DNA of 64,000 nucleotides from Caulobacterales bacterium (GTDB lineage Bacteria; Pseudomonadota; Alphaproteobacteria; Caulobacterales; Caulobacteraceae). Where the stretch lies: contig JAEKKJ010000016.1 of the NCBI GenBank assembly GCA_019510435.1, forward strand, positions 186,001 through 250,000, read 5' to 3'. Within the stretch, counting starts at the first letter, position 1, and each line of letters begins with the position of its first letter. The notes below the pieces were generated by a model. It was not told the DNA's origin. It made no database searches and saw only the letters and a program-made list of their open reading frames with translations. A program made the translations under genes and the position numbers. Positions 27,809 through 36,426 of this stretch are shown piece after piece.

Positions 27809-29176
27809 TCAGCCTCGCCGCAGCCGCGGGTCCAGCGCCAGATAGAGCGCCCCGGTCAGGGCCGCCATGTCGAGGGCGTAGAGATAGCGGTAGTCGCAGG
27901 CGATCGAGATCACGAAGAAGCTGGCCGCGAAGGTGAGCGCGCCGCCCAGCAGCGCGGCGATCATCAGGTCCGCCGGCTCCCGCCGCACCAGGAGCAGGAT
28001 CATCACCCCCAGCGCCAGGACCGCATAGGCCACGTGCGACATGGCCGGCGTGTCCAGGAACCAGGTCGTGTAGTTGTAGAGCCGCTGGTCCCGCTCGTCC
28101 GACCGCGAGGCCATGTGCAGCGATTTCAGGATCAGCGGCGGCCCCTCGACGCCCACCTCGATCGGCAGGCAGTGGTCGATGATCGGGGTGGCGAACACCT
28201 GCCGGAAGGCCGCCAGCCGGGCGCGCAGGTAGAGGCCGGGATCGCGCGTCACCAGCCGCACCCACTCGGCCCGGATCTGGTCGCTCGGCACCTGGTCCAG
28301 GGCGCCGTCGACGTTGGGATCGGCCGACAGGCTGTCGATCCGCTCGGGGGAGTAAACCTTGGGCGCGCGGGTGCGTAGGATCTCGCCCGCCGCCGGCTCC
28401 GCCCGCTCGATGGCCGGCAGGTGGCGGCCGGGCTGGAAGGCCAGGCCCGCGATCATGTCGTAGGTCTGCAGCAGCCGCACGCCCTTGCCGCCGGCGGTGT
28501 CGGGCCGCCCCGGCCCTTGCGGCTGCAGGAGCGCGCTGAACGCCAGGGTCAGCACCGCCACGGCCAGAAGCCAGACGACAGCCCGGCCGAGGCTGCGCCA
28601 ACCCGCCTGCGCCCAGCCAGCCCAGGTCAGGGCGACGCTCGCGGCGAGCGCGAAGATCAGCCCGTTCTGCCGCAACAGGCCCGCGACCGCGAACAGCACG
28701 GCCGCCGCCAGGAGCGCCAGCCAGGGCGGCCGCCGCGCCCCGTGCCGCATGGCGAAGGCCAGCACGACGAATCCCGCCAGCGCGGTCTCGGCGAAGAGCA
28801 CGTCCTTCCAGTAGATGGCCGGGTAGATCGAGGCCTGCGGCAGGGCAATGACCCCCAGAGCCACCACCGGCGCCAGCCACGAGGCGCGCGGCCGCAGCGC
28901 CGCCAGCGCGGCCCAGGCGCCGAACAGCAGCGCGCAGCTGAGCCCGATCCAGGCGACCGCATTGGTCGAAATGCGGTCCAGGACCCCCAGCAGCCAGGAA
29001 TAGATGGCCGGGTTCCAGGTTTCGCGGACGTGGAAGCGGCCCTCGTGCAGGGCCGAGACCGAGTCCCAGGAGAGGTGCCCCGGATAGTTGAACCGCAGCA
29101 CGGCGACGACGCCGACGGCGAGCACGGCGAGGTAGGCGAGGACCGCAGCCCCGCGGGAGTCCCGAGCGCGCGCCAT
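27809..29176 (-). CDS. Polytopic GT-C-like glycosyltransferase / membrane protein
   Basis: The 455-residue protein has about ten hydrophobic helices. After the first helix comes a periplasmic loop, NYPGHLSWDSVSALHEGRFHVRETWNPAIYSWLLG, with the acidic D and the W-x-P/Y-S features usual in GT-C enzymes that use polyprenyl-phosphate sugars. A larger hydrophilic domain (about 230-340) lies between helices. The exact family is not recognised. It starts inside the stop of the small flippase-like gene (ATGA), which in turn overlaps the GT2 gene, so these three are one translation-coupled unit for surface glycosylation. Confidence 0.7.
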   Translation of the reverse strand: MARARDSRGAAVLAYLAVLAVGVVAVLRFNYPGHLSWDSVSALHEGRFHVRETWNPAIYSWLLGVLDRISTNAVAWIGLSCALLFGAWAALAALRPRASWLAPVVALGVIALPQASIYPAIYWKDVLFAETALAGFVVLAFAMRHGARRPPWLALLAAAVLFAVAGLLRQNGLIFALAASVALTWAGWAQAGWRSLGRAVVWLLAVAVLTLAFSALLQPQGPGRPDTAGGKGVRLLQTYDMIAGLAFQPGRHLPAIERAEPAAGEILRTRAPKVYSPERIDSLSADPNVDGALDQVPSDQIRAEWVRLVTRDPGLYLRARLAAFRQVFATPIIDHCLPIEVGVEGPPLILKSLHMASRSDERDQRLYNYTTWFLDTPAMSHVAYAVLALGVMILLLVRREPADLMIAALLGGALTFAASFFVISIACDYRYLYALDMAALTGALYLALDPRLRRG

Positions 29177-29550
29177 CAGCCGACCGGCCGCACGACCAGG
29201 AACAGGCCCGCCACCATCAGGACGTAGCCCACGGCCATGCTCCAGGTGGCCTGCTCCTTGAACACCAGCCACCCGGCCAGGGGCACCAGGCACGACCCCA
29301 CCAGCGAGAAGCCGTAGGCCAGCGACAGCGGCACGCGCGTCAGCACGTAGAACCACAGAAGGGCGGTGACGGCGTACCAGGCGAAGGCCCCGATCAGCGG
29401 GTAGTTGACGATCACCCGCGTGAGGAAGGGGCCGGAGAGGCGCGCATTGTAGACGGCGCCCCACTTGAACAGCATCTGGCCCACCGGCAGGGCCACGGCG
29501 AACACGCTGCAGAGCGCGATATCCCGCGCGCTGAGGATAGTCTGGCTCAA
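29176..29550 (-). CDS. Small four-helix EamA/SMR-like flippase protein
   Basis: The 124-residue protein starts at a TTG whose bases overlap the GT2 stop (TTGA) and ends inside the ATG of the GT-C-like gene. Four hydrophobic segments (about 10-28, 45-65, 72-92, 100-120) and YGFSLVGSCLVPLAGWLVFKEQATWSMAVGYVLMVAGL resemble the ArnE/ArnF or EamA-type half transporters. Between a GT2 enzyme and a GT-C protein it most likely flips the polyprenyl-phosphate sugar across the inner membrane. A small multidrug transporter is the alternative. No ATG is available in the expected place. Confidence 0.72.
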   Translation of the reverse strand: MSQTILSARDIALCSVFAVALPVGQMLFKWGAVYNARLSGPFLTRVIVNYPLIGAFAWYAVTALLWFYVLTRVPLSLAYGFSLVGSCLVPLAGWLVFKEQATWSMAVGYVLMVAGLFLVVRPVG

Positions 29551-30614
29551 ACGTCGGTCTCCAGCTCGCGCAGCATGTTGAGGTAGGGGTGGATCGGGCG
29601 GATGGGCACGTTCAGCACGTCGAAGTTCATGGCCTGCAGCAGGAACTGGGCGCCCAGGATCACGGGCAGGGCGGCCAGCATGACCACGCCGGCGGAGGCG
29701 GCCTGGGTGGGCTCGCGGTTGGCCAGGTAGCTCAGGGCGTAGCCGACGCCGAACAGGGTGAAGAAGAGGCCGAACACCAGCTCCAGGCTCGCGGCGGAAA
29801 AGTCGCGCACGAAGTACTGGCCGATCACCCGCTGGGCGAAGTTGCGCGCGTGCTTCGCGGCGAAGGGCCCGATGATCTGGGAGATGCGGATGTTGGAGAC
29901 CTCGTCGCCGTAGCGCGAGGGCATCGGCACGTCGCGGACCACGGCCCGCAGGGTGCCCAGGTGGTAAAGCAGGTCGGTCTCGAAGAAGAACCGCCGCGCC
30001 ACCCGCTTCTGCATCACCAGCCGCGCCACATTGGCCTCGATGGCGGTGTAGCCGTTGGTGGGGTCGAAGATGTTCCAGTAGCCGGTCGACAGCTTGGCCG
30101 CGAAGCTCAGCATGGCGTTGCCCAGCACCCGGATCGTCGGCATGGCGGTCAGGTGGCTGATCGAGGTGAAACGGTTGCCCTTGGTGTAGTCCGCCTCGCC
30201 CAGGAGGACCGGGGCCACCAGCTGGGCGGCGTAGCTGAGGTCCATCTGGTCGTCGCCATCCACCTTGACCAGCACCCGCCCGCCGCGTCGCGCGGCCTCG
30301 GCATAGCCGGCCAGGGTGGCGCCGCCGACGCCCTGGTTCTTGGCCAGCCGCACCACGACGACCCGCGGGTCGGTGTTGTTGGCCTCGATGAAGTCGCCGG
30401 ACTTGTCGGGGCAGCAGTCGTCCACGCAGACGATCCCCTCGAACCAGGCCGGGGTGGCGGCGATGACGTTCAGGATGTGGTCGGTGACCTTGTAGCAGGG
30501 CACCACCAGCCACACGCCCGCCTCCTCCAGCGCCAGCGGCAGGGCGGGGCGCACGGACAGGCGCTCACGCAGGGCGGCGGCCGGATCGCGGGGAGTTCGG
30601 TCGACGGAGGTCAT
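29547..30614 (-). CDS. Family 2 glycosyltransferase (polyprenyl-phosphate sugar synthase type)
   Basis: The 355-residue protein has an N-terminal GT-A domain: VWLVVPCYKVTDHILNVI, the acidic VCVDDCCPDKSGDFIE, VVRLAKNQGVGGATLAGYAEAAR and VLVKVDGDDQMDLSY (DxD type, near 118-124). Two hydrophobic helices follow near the C-terminus (about 265-320). This resembles dolichyl/undecaprenyl-phosphate mannose or glucose synthases (DPM1, GtrB). The product would be a lipid-linked sugar for the downstream flippase-like and GT-C-like proteins. The divergent ABC exporter genes start 139 bases away and may share its promoter region. Confidence 0.88.
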   Translation of the reverse strand: MTSVDRTPRDPAAALRERLSVRPALPLALEEAGVWLVVPCYKVTDHILNVIAATPAWFEGIVCVDDCCPDKSGDFIEANNTDPRVVVVRLAKNQGVGGATLAGYAEAARRGGRVLVKVDGDDQMDLSYAAQLVAPVLLGEADYTKGNRFTSISHLTAMPTIRVLGNAMLSFAAKLSTGYWNIFDPTNGYTAIEANVARLVMQKRVARRFFFETDLLYHLGTLRAVVRDVPMPSRYGDEVSNIRISQIIGPFAAKHARNFAQRVIGQYFVRDFSAASLELVFGLFFTLFGVGYALSYLANREPTQAASAGVVMLAALPVILGAQFLLQAMNFDVLNVPIRPIHPYLNMLRELETDV

Positions 30615-30753
30615 GCTTCGGGTTCAGGCCTTGAGGGCGGGCTAGCACGGAAGGCCGCCGGCTGGCAAAGCGGGCGCGGGGCAAGCTGCGCCGGCCATCC
30701 TTGCGCCGCGATATCCTGGCTGATACCTCGCATCCCCTTCCGTCGGAGACCTC

Positions 30754-31583
30754 ATGGAAACAGCCACCCACCTGCTGCGGACCGGACAGCGCGGCGCGCT
30801 GTTCCAGCTGCAGATGGCGCTGAGGGACCTCTCCAACTCCGTCCAGCGAATCGGGCTGAGCTGGTCGCTGGCCTGGCACGACGTGGGGGCGCGCTACCGC
30901 GGCTCGATCCTGGGGCCGTTCTGGATCACGCTCTCCATGGGCCTGATGGTGCTGGGGATCGGCTTCCTCTACGCCAACCTGTTCCACATCGCGATCGACG
31001 TCTTCCTGCCCTACGTGGCCCTCGGGATCGTCTTCTTCGGCGTGATGACCGGCACCATCAACGACGGCTGCGAGACCTTCGTGCAGGCGGCGGGCATGCT
31101 CTCGCAGACCAGCCTGCCGCTGTTCACCTTCGTCTGGCGCACGGTGTTCCGCAACCTGATCAACCTGGCCCACCACCTGCTCATCGTGGTCGTGGTGCTG
31201 GCGGTGTTCGGCTACTGGCGCCACATCCATCCGCTGCTGGCGCTGGTGGGGATCGTGCTGATGCTGCTCAACGCCAGCTGGCTCTCCATGCTGGCTGGCA
31301 TCGTCTCCGCCCGCTTCCGCGACATCCCCCAGATCGTCATGTCGATCATGCAGTTCGCCATGTTCATGACCCCGGTCTTCTGGCTGCCCGACCGCTTCGG
31401 CAGCCACTCGGCGGTGCTGAACTTCAACCCGTTCTACCACCTGCTCCAGGCGGTCCGCGCGCCGCTGCTGGGCCAGGCGGTGGACCTGCACAGCTATGTG
31501 GTGCTGGTGGCCATGGCGGGGCTGGGCTGGCTCGGCACCTTCGCCCTCTTCGCGCGGACGCGGCGCCGGATCGTGCACTACCT

Positions 31584-31587
<4 letters not shown>
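30754..31587 (+). CDS. ABC-2 type polysaccharide/polyol exporter permease (Wzm/TagG type)
   Basis: The 277-residue protein has six hydrophobic helices and the ABC-2 opening GLSWSLAWHDVGARYRGSILGPFWITLSMGLMVLGIGFLYANLF. FDRNL-type cytoplasmic loops are replaced by ARFRDIPQIVMSIMQFAMFMTPVFW, and FNPFYHLLQAVRAPLLG is the usual late motif. It would form the membrane pore for export of a lipid-linked glycan. Its stop overlaps the ATPase start (ATGA). Confidence 0.9.
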
Positions 31588-32327
<740 letters not shown>

Positions 32328-32336
32328 ACGAGCCGC

Positions 32337-34046
32337 TCAGTCGAGCCAGTCCAGCACGCCCAGCTTGGCCATCCAGGCCAGCCCCATCTCCAGCCGCCGC
32401 CGCTCCTGCACCGGGAAGGCCGCGAGCACGTCGCGCACGCGCAGGGCTCCGGCCGCGGCGATCGCCTCAAAGGCCTGGGCGCACAGCTCCGGGCTGGCGC
32501 GCGCGCCCGGGAAGGCGCCGTCCAGCTGTACGGACGGGGCGGCCCGCACCGCCGCTGCGGTCGCGCCCGGCGCCGGCCGCAGCCAGGTGTCCAGCGTCAG
32601 CTGATCCGTGGCGAAGTGGGCGAAGGCGCGGAACGGGTCGTCCCGCACCGGATCGTCCAGCGTGCGGTGCGCCGGCTCCGCGGCTGCGGCCCGCAGCTCG
32701 GCAAGTTCGTCGGTCAGGGCATGGATCTGGCGCGCCACCACCGGCCAGTCGAACGTCTCGGCCACCCGCCGGCGGCCGGCGGCGCCCATCCGCGCGCGCA
32801 GGTCGGGCGAGCGGATCAGCTGCGCCAACGCCTCGGCCGCGCGGCCGATGTGGACGGCGGTGTGCTGGGCGACCGCGCCCACATAGGCCTGGTAGGTCAA
32901 GGCCTCGGCCACATGCCGTTCCACCAGCGCCGCGCCCACGCCGCCGCCCACGGGCCCCGACAGCGTCGGGATCAGGAACGCCTCCTGGCCGTGGCGCATG
33001 GTGAAGCGGTAGCCGTCCCAGTCGCTGGCCACCACCGGCAGGCCGGCGGCCATGGCCTCCAGCGGGGTGATGCCGAAGGTCTCCTGGATGTTGTCCACCA
33101 GCGACAGGAAGATGTCGGCGCCGGCCCAGAGGTCGCCCAGGGCCGCGCGGTCGTTGCCGTCCAGGAAATGGACCGGCACGCCCGGCGCATGGGCGCGCGC
33201 GGCGGCTTCGTAGTGGGCCCGGTCGGCCGCGTCGGGGAACCAGCCGGCCATGGCGAAGACCACGCCGGCGCCGGTCGCGGCCTTGGCCTGCTGCACTGCC
33301 TTGAACATCGGCTGCGGGAAGGCCTTCTCGTAGTACGAGAGCCGGCCCACCCACAGCACCAGCACGTCGGCCTCGCCCAGCCCCAGGGCGGCGCGCGCGC
33401 GGGCCCGGGCCTGCGGGCGGTCGGCCAGGGCGGCGAAGGCGGCGGCGTCGACGCCCAGGGGGATCACCGGCAGGGCCGGATGCGGCGGCGGCCGGCCGCC
33501 CGTGCGCTCGGCCAGGTGCTGGCCGAAGCCGTCGAACATCGCCGCCAGCGCGTCGCGCACGCTGGGCGAGGTGCAGATCAGGGCGTCCCAAGGGTGCAGC
33601 GGGCCCACCGCGCCCATGGCGATCATCCGGCGGATGGCGGGCGGCGCCAGGGTGTGGACCACGCCCGCGAGGCTATAGGCGCGGTCGCTACCGCTGCGCC
33701 GCCGCATCCAGCCCAGGTCCTCCAGGTAGGGCTGGCCGCGCAGCACGGTCCCGGCCTCGGCCGCCACCCGCGGAGCGGGGAACAGCGCCGCGCCGATCTG
33801 GGTGCGGGGCGTTTCAGCCGTGGCGGCCGCGCCATCGAACAGGGCCGCCGAAAGCGCCGCGGGCTCGGCCGACCGCAGGCTCAGCACATCTATGCGCCCA
33901 TAGCCGCCGTGCCGCGCCAGCGCCTGCCAGAGCTGCAGGTTGGCCACGTCCTTGCCGAACGGATTGGGGCCCAGCCCCAGCGCGCCCGGCGGATGCAGGA
34001 TCGCCAGCCGCCCGCGCAGCCCGCCCGGATCGTCTTCCAGCCCCAT
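32337..34046 (-). CDS. Family 1 (GT-B) glycosyltransferase
   Basis: The 569-residue protein has a GT-B core: the donor-side LVLWVGRLSYYEKAFPQPMFKAVQQA, VHFLDGNDRAALGDLWAGADIFLSLVDNIQETFGITPLEAMAAGLPVVASDWDGYRF (the EAMAAGLP block near 335 is the GT4 hallmark), and AAGRRRVAETFDWPVV. The N-terminal 150 residues carry SRxxPFGKDVANLQLWQAL-like acceptor features. The C-terminal 120 residues are Ala-rich and unassigned. It is convergent with the ABC exporter genes, ten bases away, and probably belongs to the same surface-glycan system. Confidence 0.85.
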   Translation of the reverse strand: MGLEDDPGGLRGRLAILHPPGALGLGPNPFGKDVANLQLWQALARHGGYGRIDVLSLRSAEPAALSAALFDGAAATAETPRTQIGAALFPAPRVAAEAGTVLRGQPYLEDLGWMRRRSGSDRAYSLAGVVHTLAPPAIRRMIAMGAVGPLHPWDALICTSPSVRDALAAMFDGFGQHLAERTGGRPPPHPALPVIPLGVDAAAFAALADRPQARARARAALGLGEADVLVLWVGRLSYYEKAFPQPMFKAVQQAKAATGAGVVFAMAGWFPDAADRAHYEAAARAHAPGVPVHFLDGNDRAALGDLWAGADIFLSLVDNIQETFGITPLEAMAAGLPVVASDWDGYRFTMRHGQEAFLIPTLSGPVGGGVGAALVERHVAEALTYQAYVGAVAQHTAVHIGRAAEALAQLIRSPDLRARMGAAGRRRVAETFDWPVVARQIHALTDELAELRAAAAEPAHRTLDDPVRDDPFRAFAHFATDQLTLDTWLRPAPGATAAAVRAAPSVQLDGAFPGARASPELCAQAFEAIAAAGALRVRDVLAAFPVQERRRLEMGLAWMAKLGVLDWLD

Positions 34047-34123
34047 GACACTGTTCTAGGACGGCGTGGCCGAGCCGCGCTACCGGCTTATGGCGACCCG
34101 CGGGCGGGGCTCGCGCGCCTTGC

Positions 34124-36340
34124 TCAGTCCTTCCAGCGTCGGGCCGCGACACGAACCGTCTGCGACGCGCCCAGGTGCTCGGCGTCGTCGCCCAGGGCGA
34201 AGGCGTAGGGCCCGCCGGCGATCGACCAGCCGCCGTCGGTCCAGTCGGCCAGCAGGCGCGGGTCGATGTTCAGGCTGACCGAGCGGGTCTCGCCCGGGGC
34301 CAGCTCCACCCGCTGGAAGCCGAGCAGGCGCTGCTTGGCCTCGCCATGGCGGCTGACGAGATAGAGCTGGGCGACGGTGGCGCCGGCGCGCTGGCCAGTG
34401 TTGCGCACGGTGAACTGGGCGGAGAGGCCCTTCAGCTTCAGGTCCGACGCGGCGAAGCTGGTGTAGGACAGCCCGAAGCCGAAGGGGAACAGCGGCGCCT
34501 CCCCCTTCCGGGCGAACCAGCGGTAGCCGACGTCGGAGCCCTCGATGTCGTAGTTGGCCGAGAGCCGCGCGTCCGGCGTCGGCCGATCGCCCGCGAAGTT
34601 CGGCTCCAGCTCGGCGTAGCCGTCCAGCACCGGCCGCGGCAGCTGCTGGACGCTGGCCGGGAAGGTGATCGGCAGGCGGCCGGAGGGGTTGGCCTTGCCG
34701 AACAGCACCGCGGCGATCGCCTCGCCGCCGCGGGCGCCCGGATACCAGGCCTCGAGCACCGCAGCGGTCTTGTCGAGCCAGGGCATGACGACCGGATTGC
34801 CAGTCTCCAGCACGACGATGGTGTTGGGGTTGGCCTGCGCCACCGCAGCGATCAGGGCGTCCTGGCCGTTGGGCAGCGACAGGTCGGGGACGTCCAGGCC
34901 CTCGGTGGCCCATTTGGTGGCGAAGACGATGGCCACGTCGGCCTTCTTCGCCTGCGCCACAGCGTCGGCGATGTAGCGCCCGTCGCGGAAGACCACCTCA
35001 GCCTGCGGCGCCAGCGCCCGGATCGCCGCCAGGGGCGCGGAGCGGTGGTACTGCTGCGACAGGAAGGCGGCGAACGGGCCCGTCCCACCGAGCGGGACGG
35101 ACAGCGCCGGGCCGCCCGGGCCCTGCACCTGGCTGGAGCCCGCGCCGGAGAGCACCCCGGTGTCCGCATAGCCGCCGATCACCGCGATCCGCTTGGCCGT
35201 CGCGGCGAGCGGCAGGGCGCCGTCGCGGTTGCGCAGCAGCACGATCCCCTGGCGGGCCACAGCCTCGGCGACCGCCGCGTGGGCGGCGAAGTCGATGGCG
35301 CCGCCGGGGACCGCGGGCTCGGCGTCGAGTCCGGCGGCGTAGATCGCCGTCAGGATCCGCCGGTTCATGTCGTCCAGCCGCGCCTTGCGGGCCGGGTCGG
35401 CGGCGACCGCCTGGGCCAGCGGCCGGTCGAAGAAGACCTGTGGATCGAGCTGCGCGCCCGACTGCTGGTCCAGGCCCGCCCAGGCCGCCGACAGGCTGGG
35501 GACGGCGCCCCAGTCCGACATCACGAAGCCGGGGTAGCGCCAGTCGCGCTTCAGCACCCGGTTCAGCAGCCAGTCGTTGGCGCAGGCGGGCGATCCGACC
35601 ACCTGGTTGTAGGCGCACATGACCGCGCCGGGCCGGCCCGCCTCGATGCCGATCTGGAACGCCAGCAGGTCGCTCTCGCGCGCTGCGGGCTCGGCGATCT
35701 TCACGTCCACGAACTTGCGGCCGGTCTCCTGCCCGTTCAGCGCGAAGTGCTTGATGGTCGAGATGATGTGGTTGGACTGGATGCCGGCGATGGCGGCGCC
35801 GACCAGCACGCCGCTCAGCAGCGGGTCCTCGGAGAGGTACTCGAACGTGCGGCCGTTGCGGGGATCGCGCATCAGGTTGGCGCCGCCGGCCAGCAGCACG
35901 TTGAAGCCCTTGGCGCGGGCCTCGGCGCCGATCATCGCCCCGCCCTGGCGGACCAGGTCCGGGTTCCAGGTCGCAGCCATGGCGACGCCCGCGGGCAGCG
36001 CGGTCGCCCCGTCGCGGCGCAGGCCGAAGACGTAGGCCACGCCCAGGCTGGCGTCGCTCTCCTTGAGCGCCGGCACGCCCAGCCGGGGAAGGCCGGGGAC
36101 ATAGCCTGCGCCGGGGATGGCGTCGGTGGGGATGCGCGGCGGATTGGCCCCGACGGGCAGCGGCATGATCCCGTGGGTCAGGACCGTCTTCTCGGCCTCG
36201 GTCATGCGGCCGACGGTGGCGGCGGCGCGCACTTCGGGCGCGGCGGGCGCCGGGCCCTGAGCGAACGCCGGCGAGCCGCCCGCGCCCAGGGCGACCACGA
36301 GCGATGCAGCGCACAGCCGCCTGGACCAGCGAGCGGACAT
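34124..36340 (-). CDS. GH3 beta-glucosidase, secreted
   Basis: The 738-residue protein begins with a signal peptide (MSARWSRRLCAASLVVALGAGGSPAFAQ) and has the GH3 N-terminal barrel with nucleophile Asp in RYPGFVMSDWGAV, preceded by the KHFALNGQETGR block. The C-terminal alpha/beta sandwich (RIAVIGGYADTGVLSGAGSSQV, LETGNPVVMPWL) and a fibronectin-III-like end (FGFGLSYTSF, VELAPGETRSVSL) follow. It cleaves terminal beta-glucosides in the periplasm or outside. CGGAGG lies nine bases before the chosen ATG; an ATG and a TTG further up have poorer sites. It is 86 bases after the TonB receptor, suggesting a uptake-and-hydrolysis pair. Confidence 0.92.
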   Translation of the reverse strand: MSARWSRRLCAASLVVALGAGGSPAFAQGPAPAAPEVRAAATVGRMTEAEKTVLTHGIMPLPVGANPPRIPTDAIPGAGYVPGLPRLGVPALKESDASLGVAYVFGLRRDGATALPAGVAMAATWNPDLVRQGGAMIGAEARAKGFNVLLAGGANLMRDPRNGRTFEYLSEDPLLSGVLVGAAIAGIQSNHIISTIKHFALNGQETGRKFVDVKIAEPAARESDLLAFQIGIEAGRPGAVMCAYNQVVGSPACANDWLLNRVLKRDWRYPGFVMSDWGAVPSLSAAWAGLDQQSGAQLDPQVFFDRPLAQAVAADPARKARLDDMNRRILTAIYAAGLDAEPAVPGGAIDFAAHAAVAEAVARQGIVLLRNRDGALPLAATAKRIAVIGGYADTGVLSGAGSSQVQGPGGPALSVPLGGTGPFAAFLSQQYHRSAPLAAIRALAPQAEVVFRDGRYIADAVAQAKKADVAIVFATKWATEGLDVPDLSLPNGQDALIAAVAQANPNTIVVLETGNPVVMPWLDKTAAVLEAWYPGARGGEAIAAVLFGKANPSGRLPITFPASVQQLPRPVLDGYAELEPNFAGDRPTPDARLSANYDIEGSDVGYRWFARKGEAPLFPFGFGLSYTSFAASDLKLKGLSAQFTVRNTGQRAGATVAQLYLVSRHGEAKQRLLGFQRVELAPGETRSVSLNIDPRLLADWTDGGWSIAGGPYAFALGDDAEHLGASQTVRVAARRWKD

Positions 36341-36426
36341 GCGGATCGACCTCCGGATCATCGTCAACGAGAGCGCCCTAGATGCCCTGCCCGACGCCCG
36401 CCGGACAGGGCAAAATGCAGGGGAGA

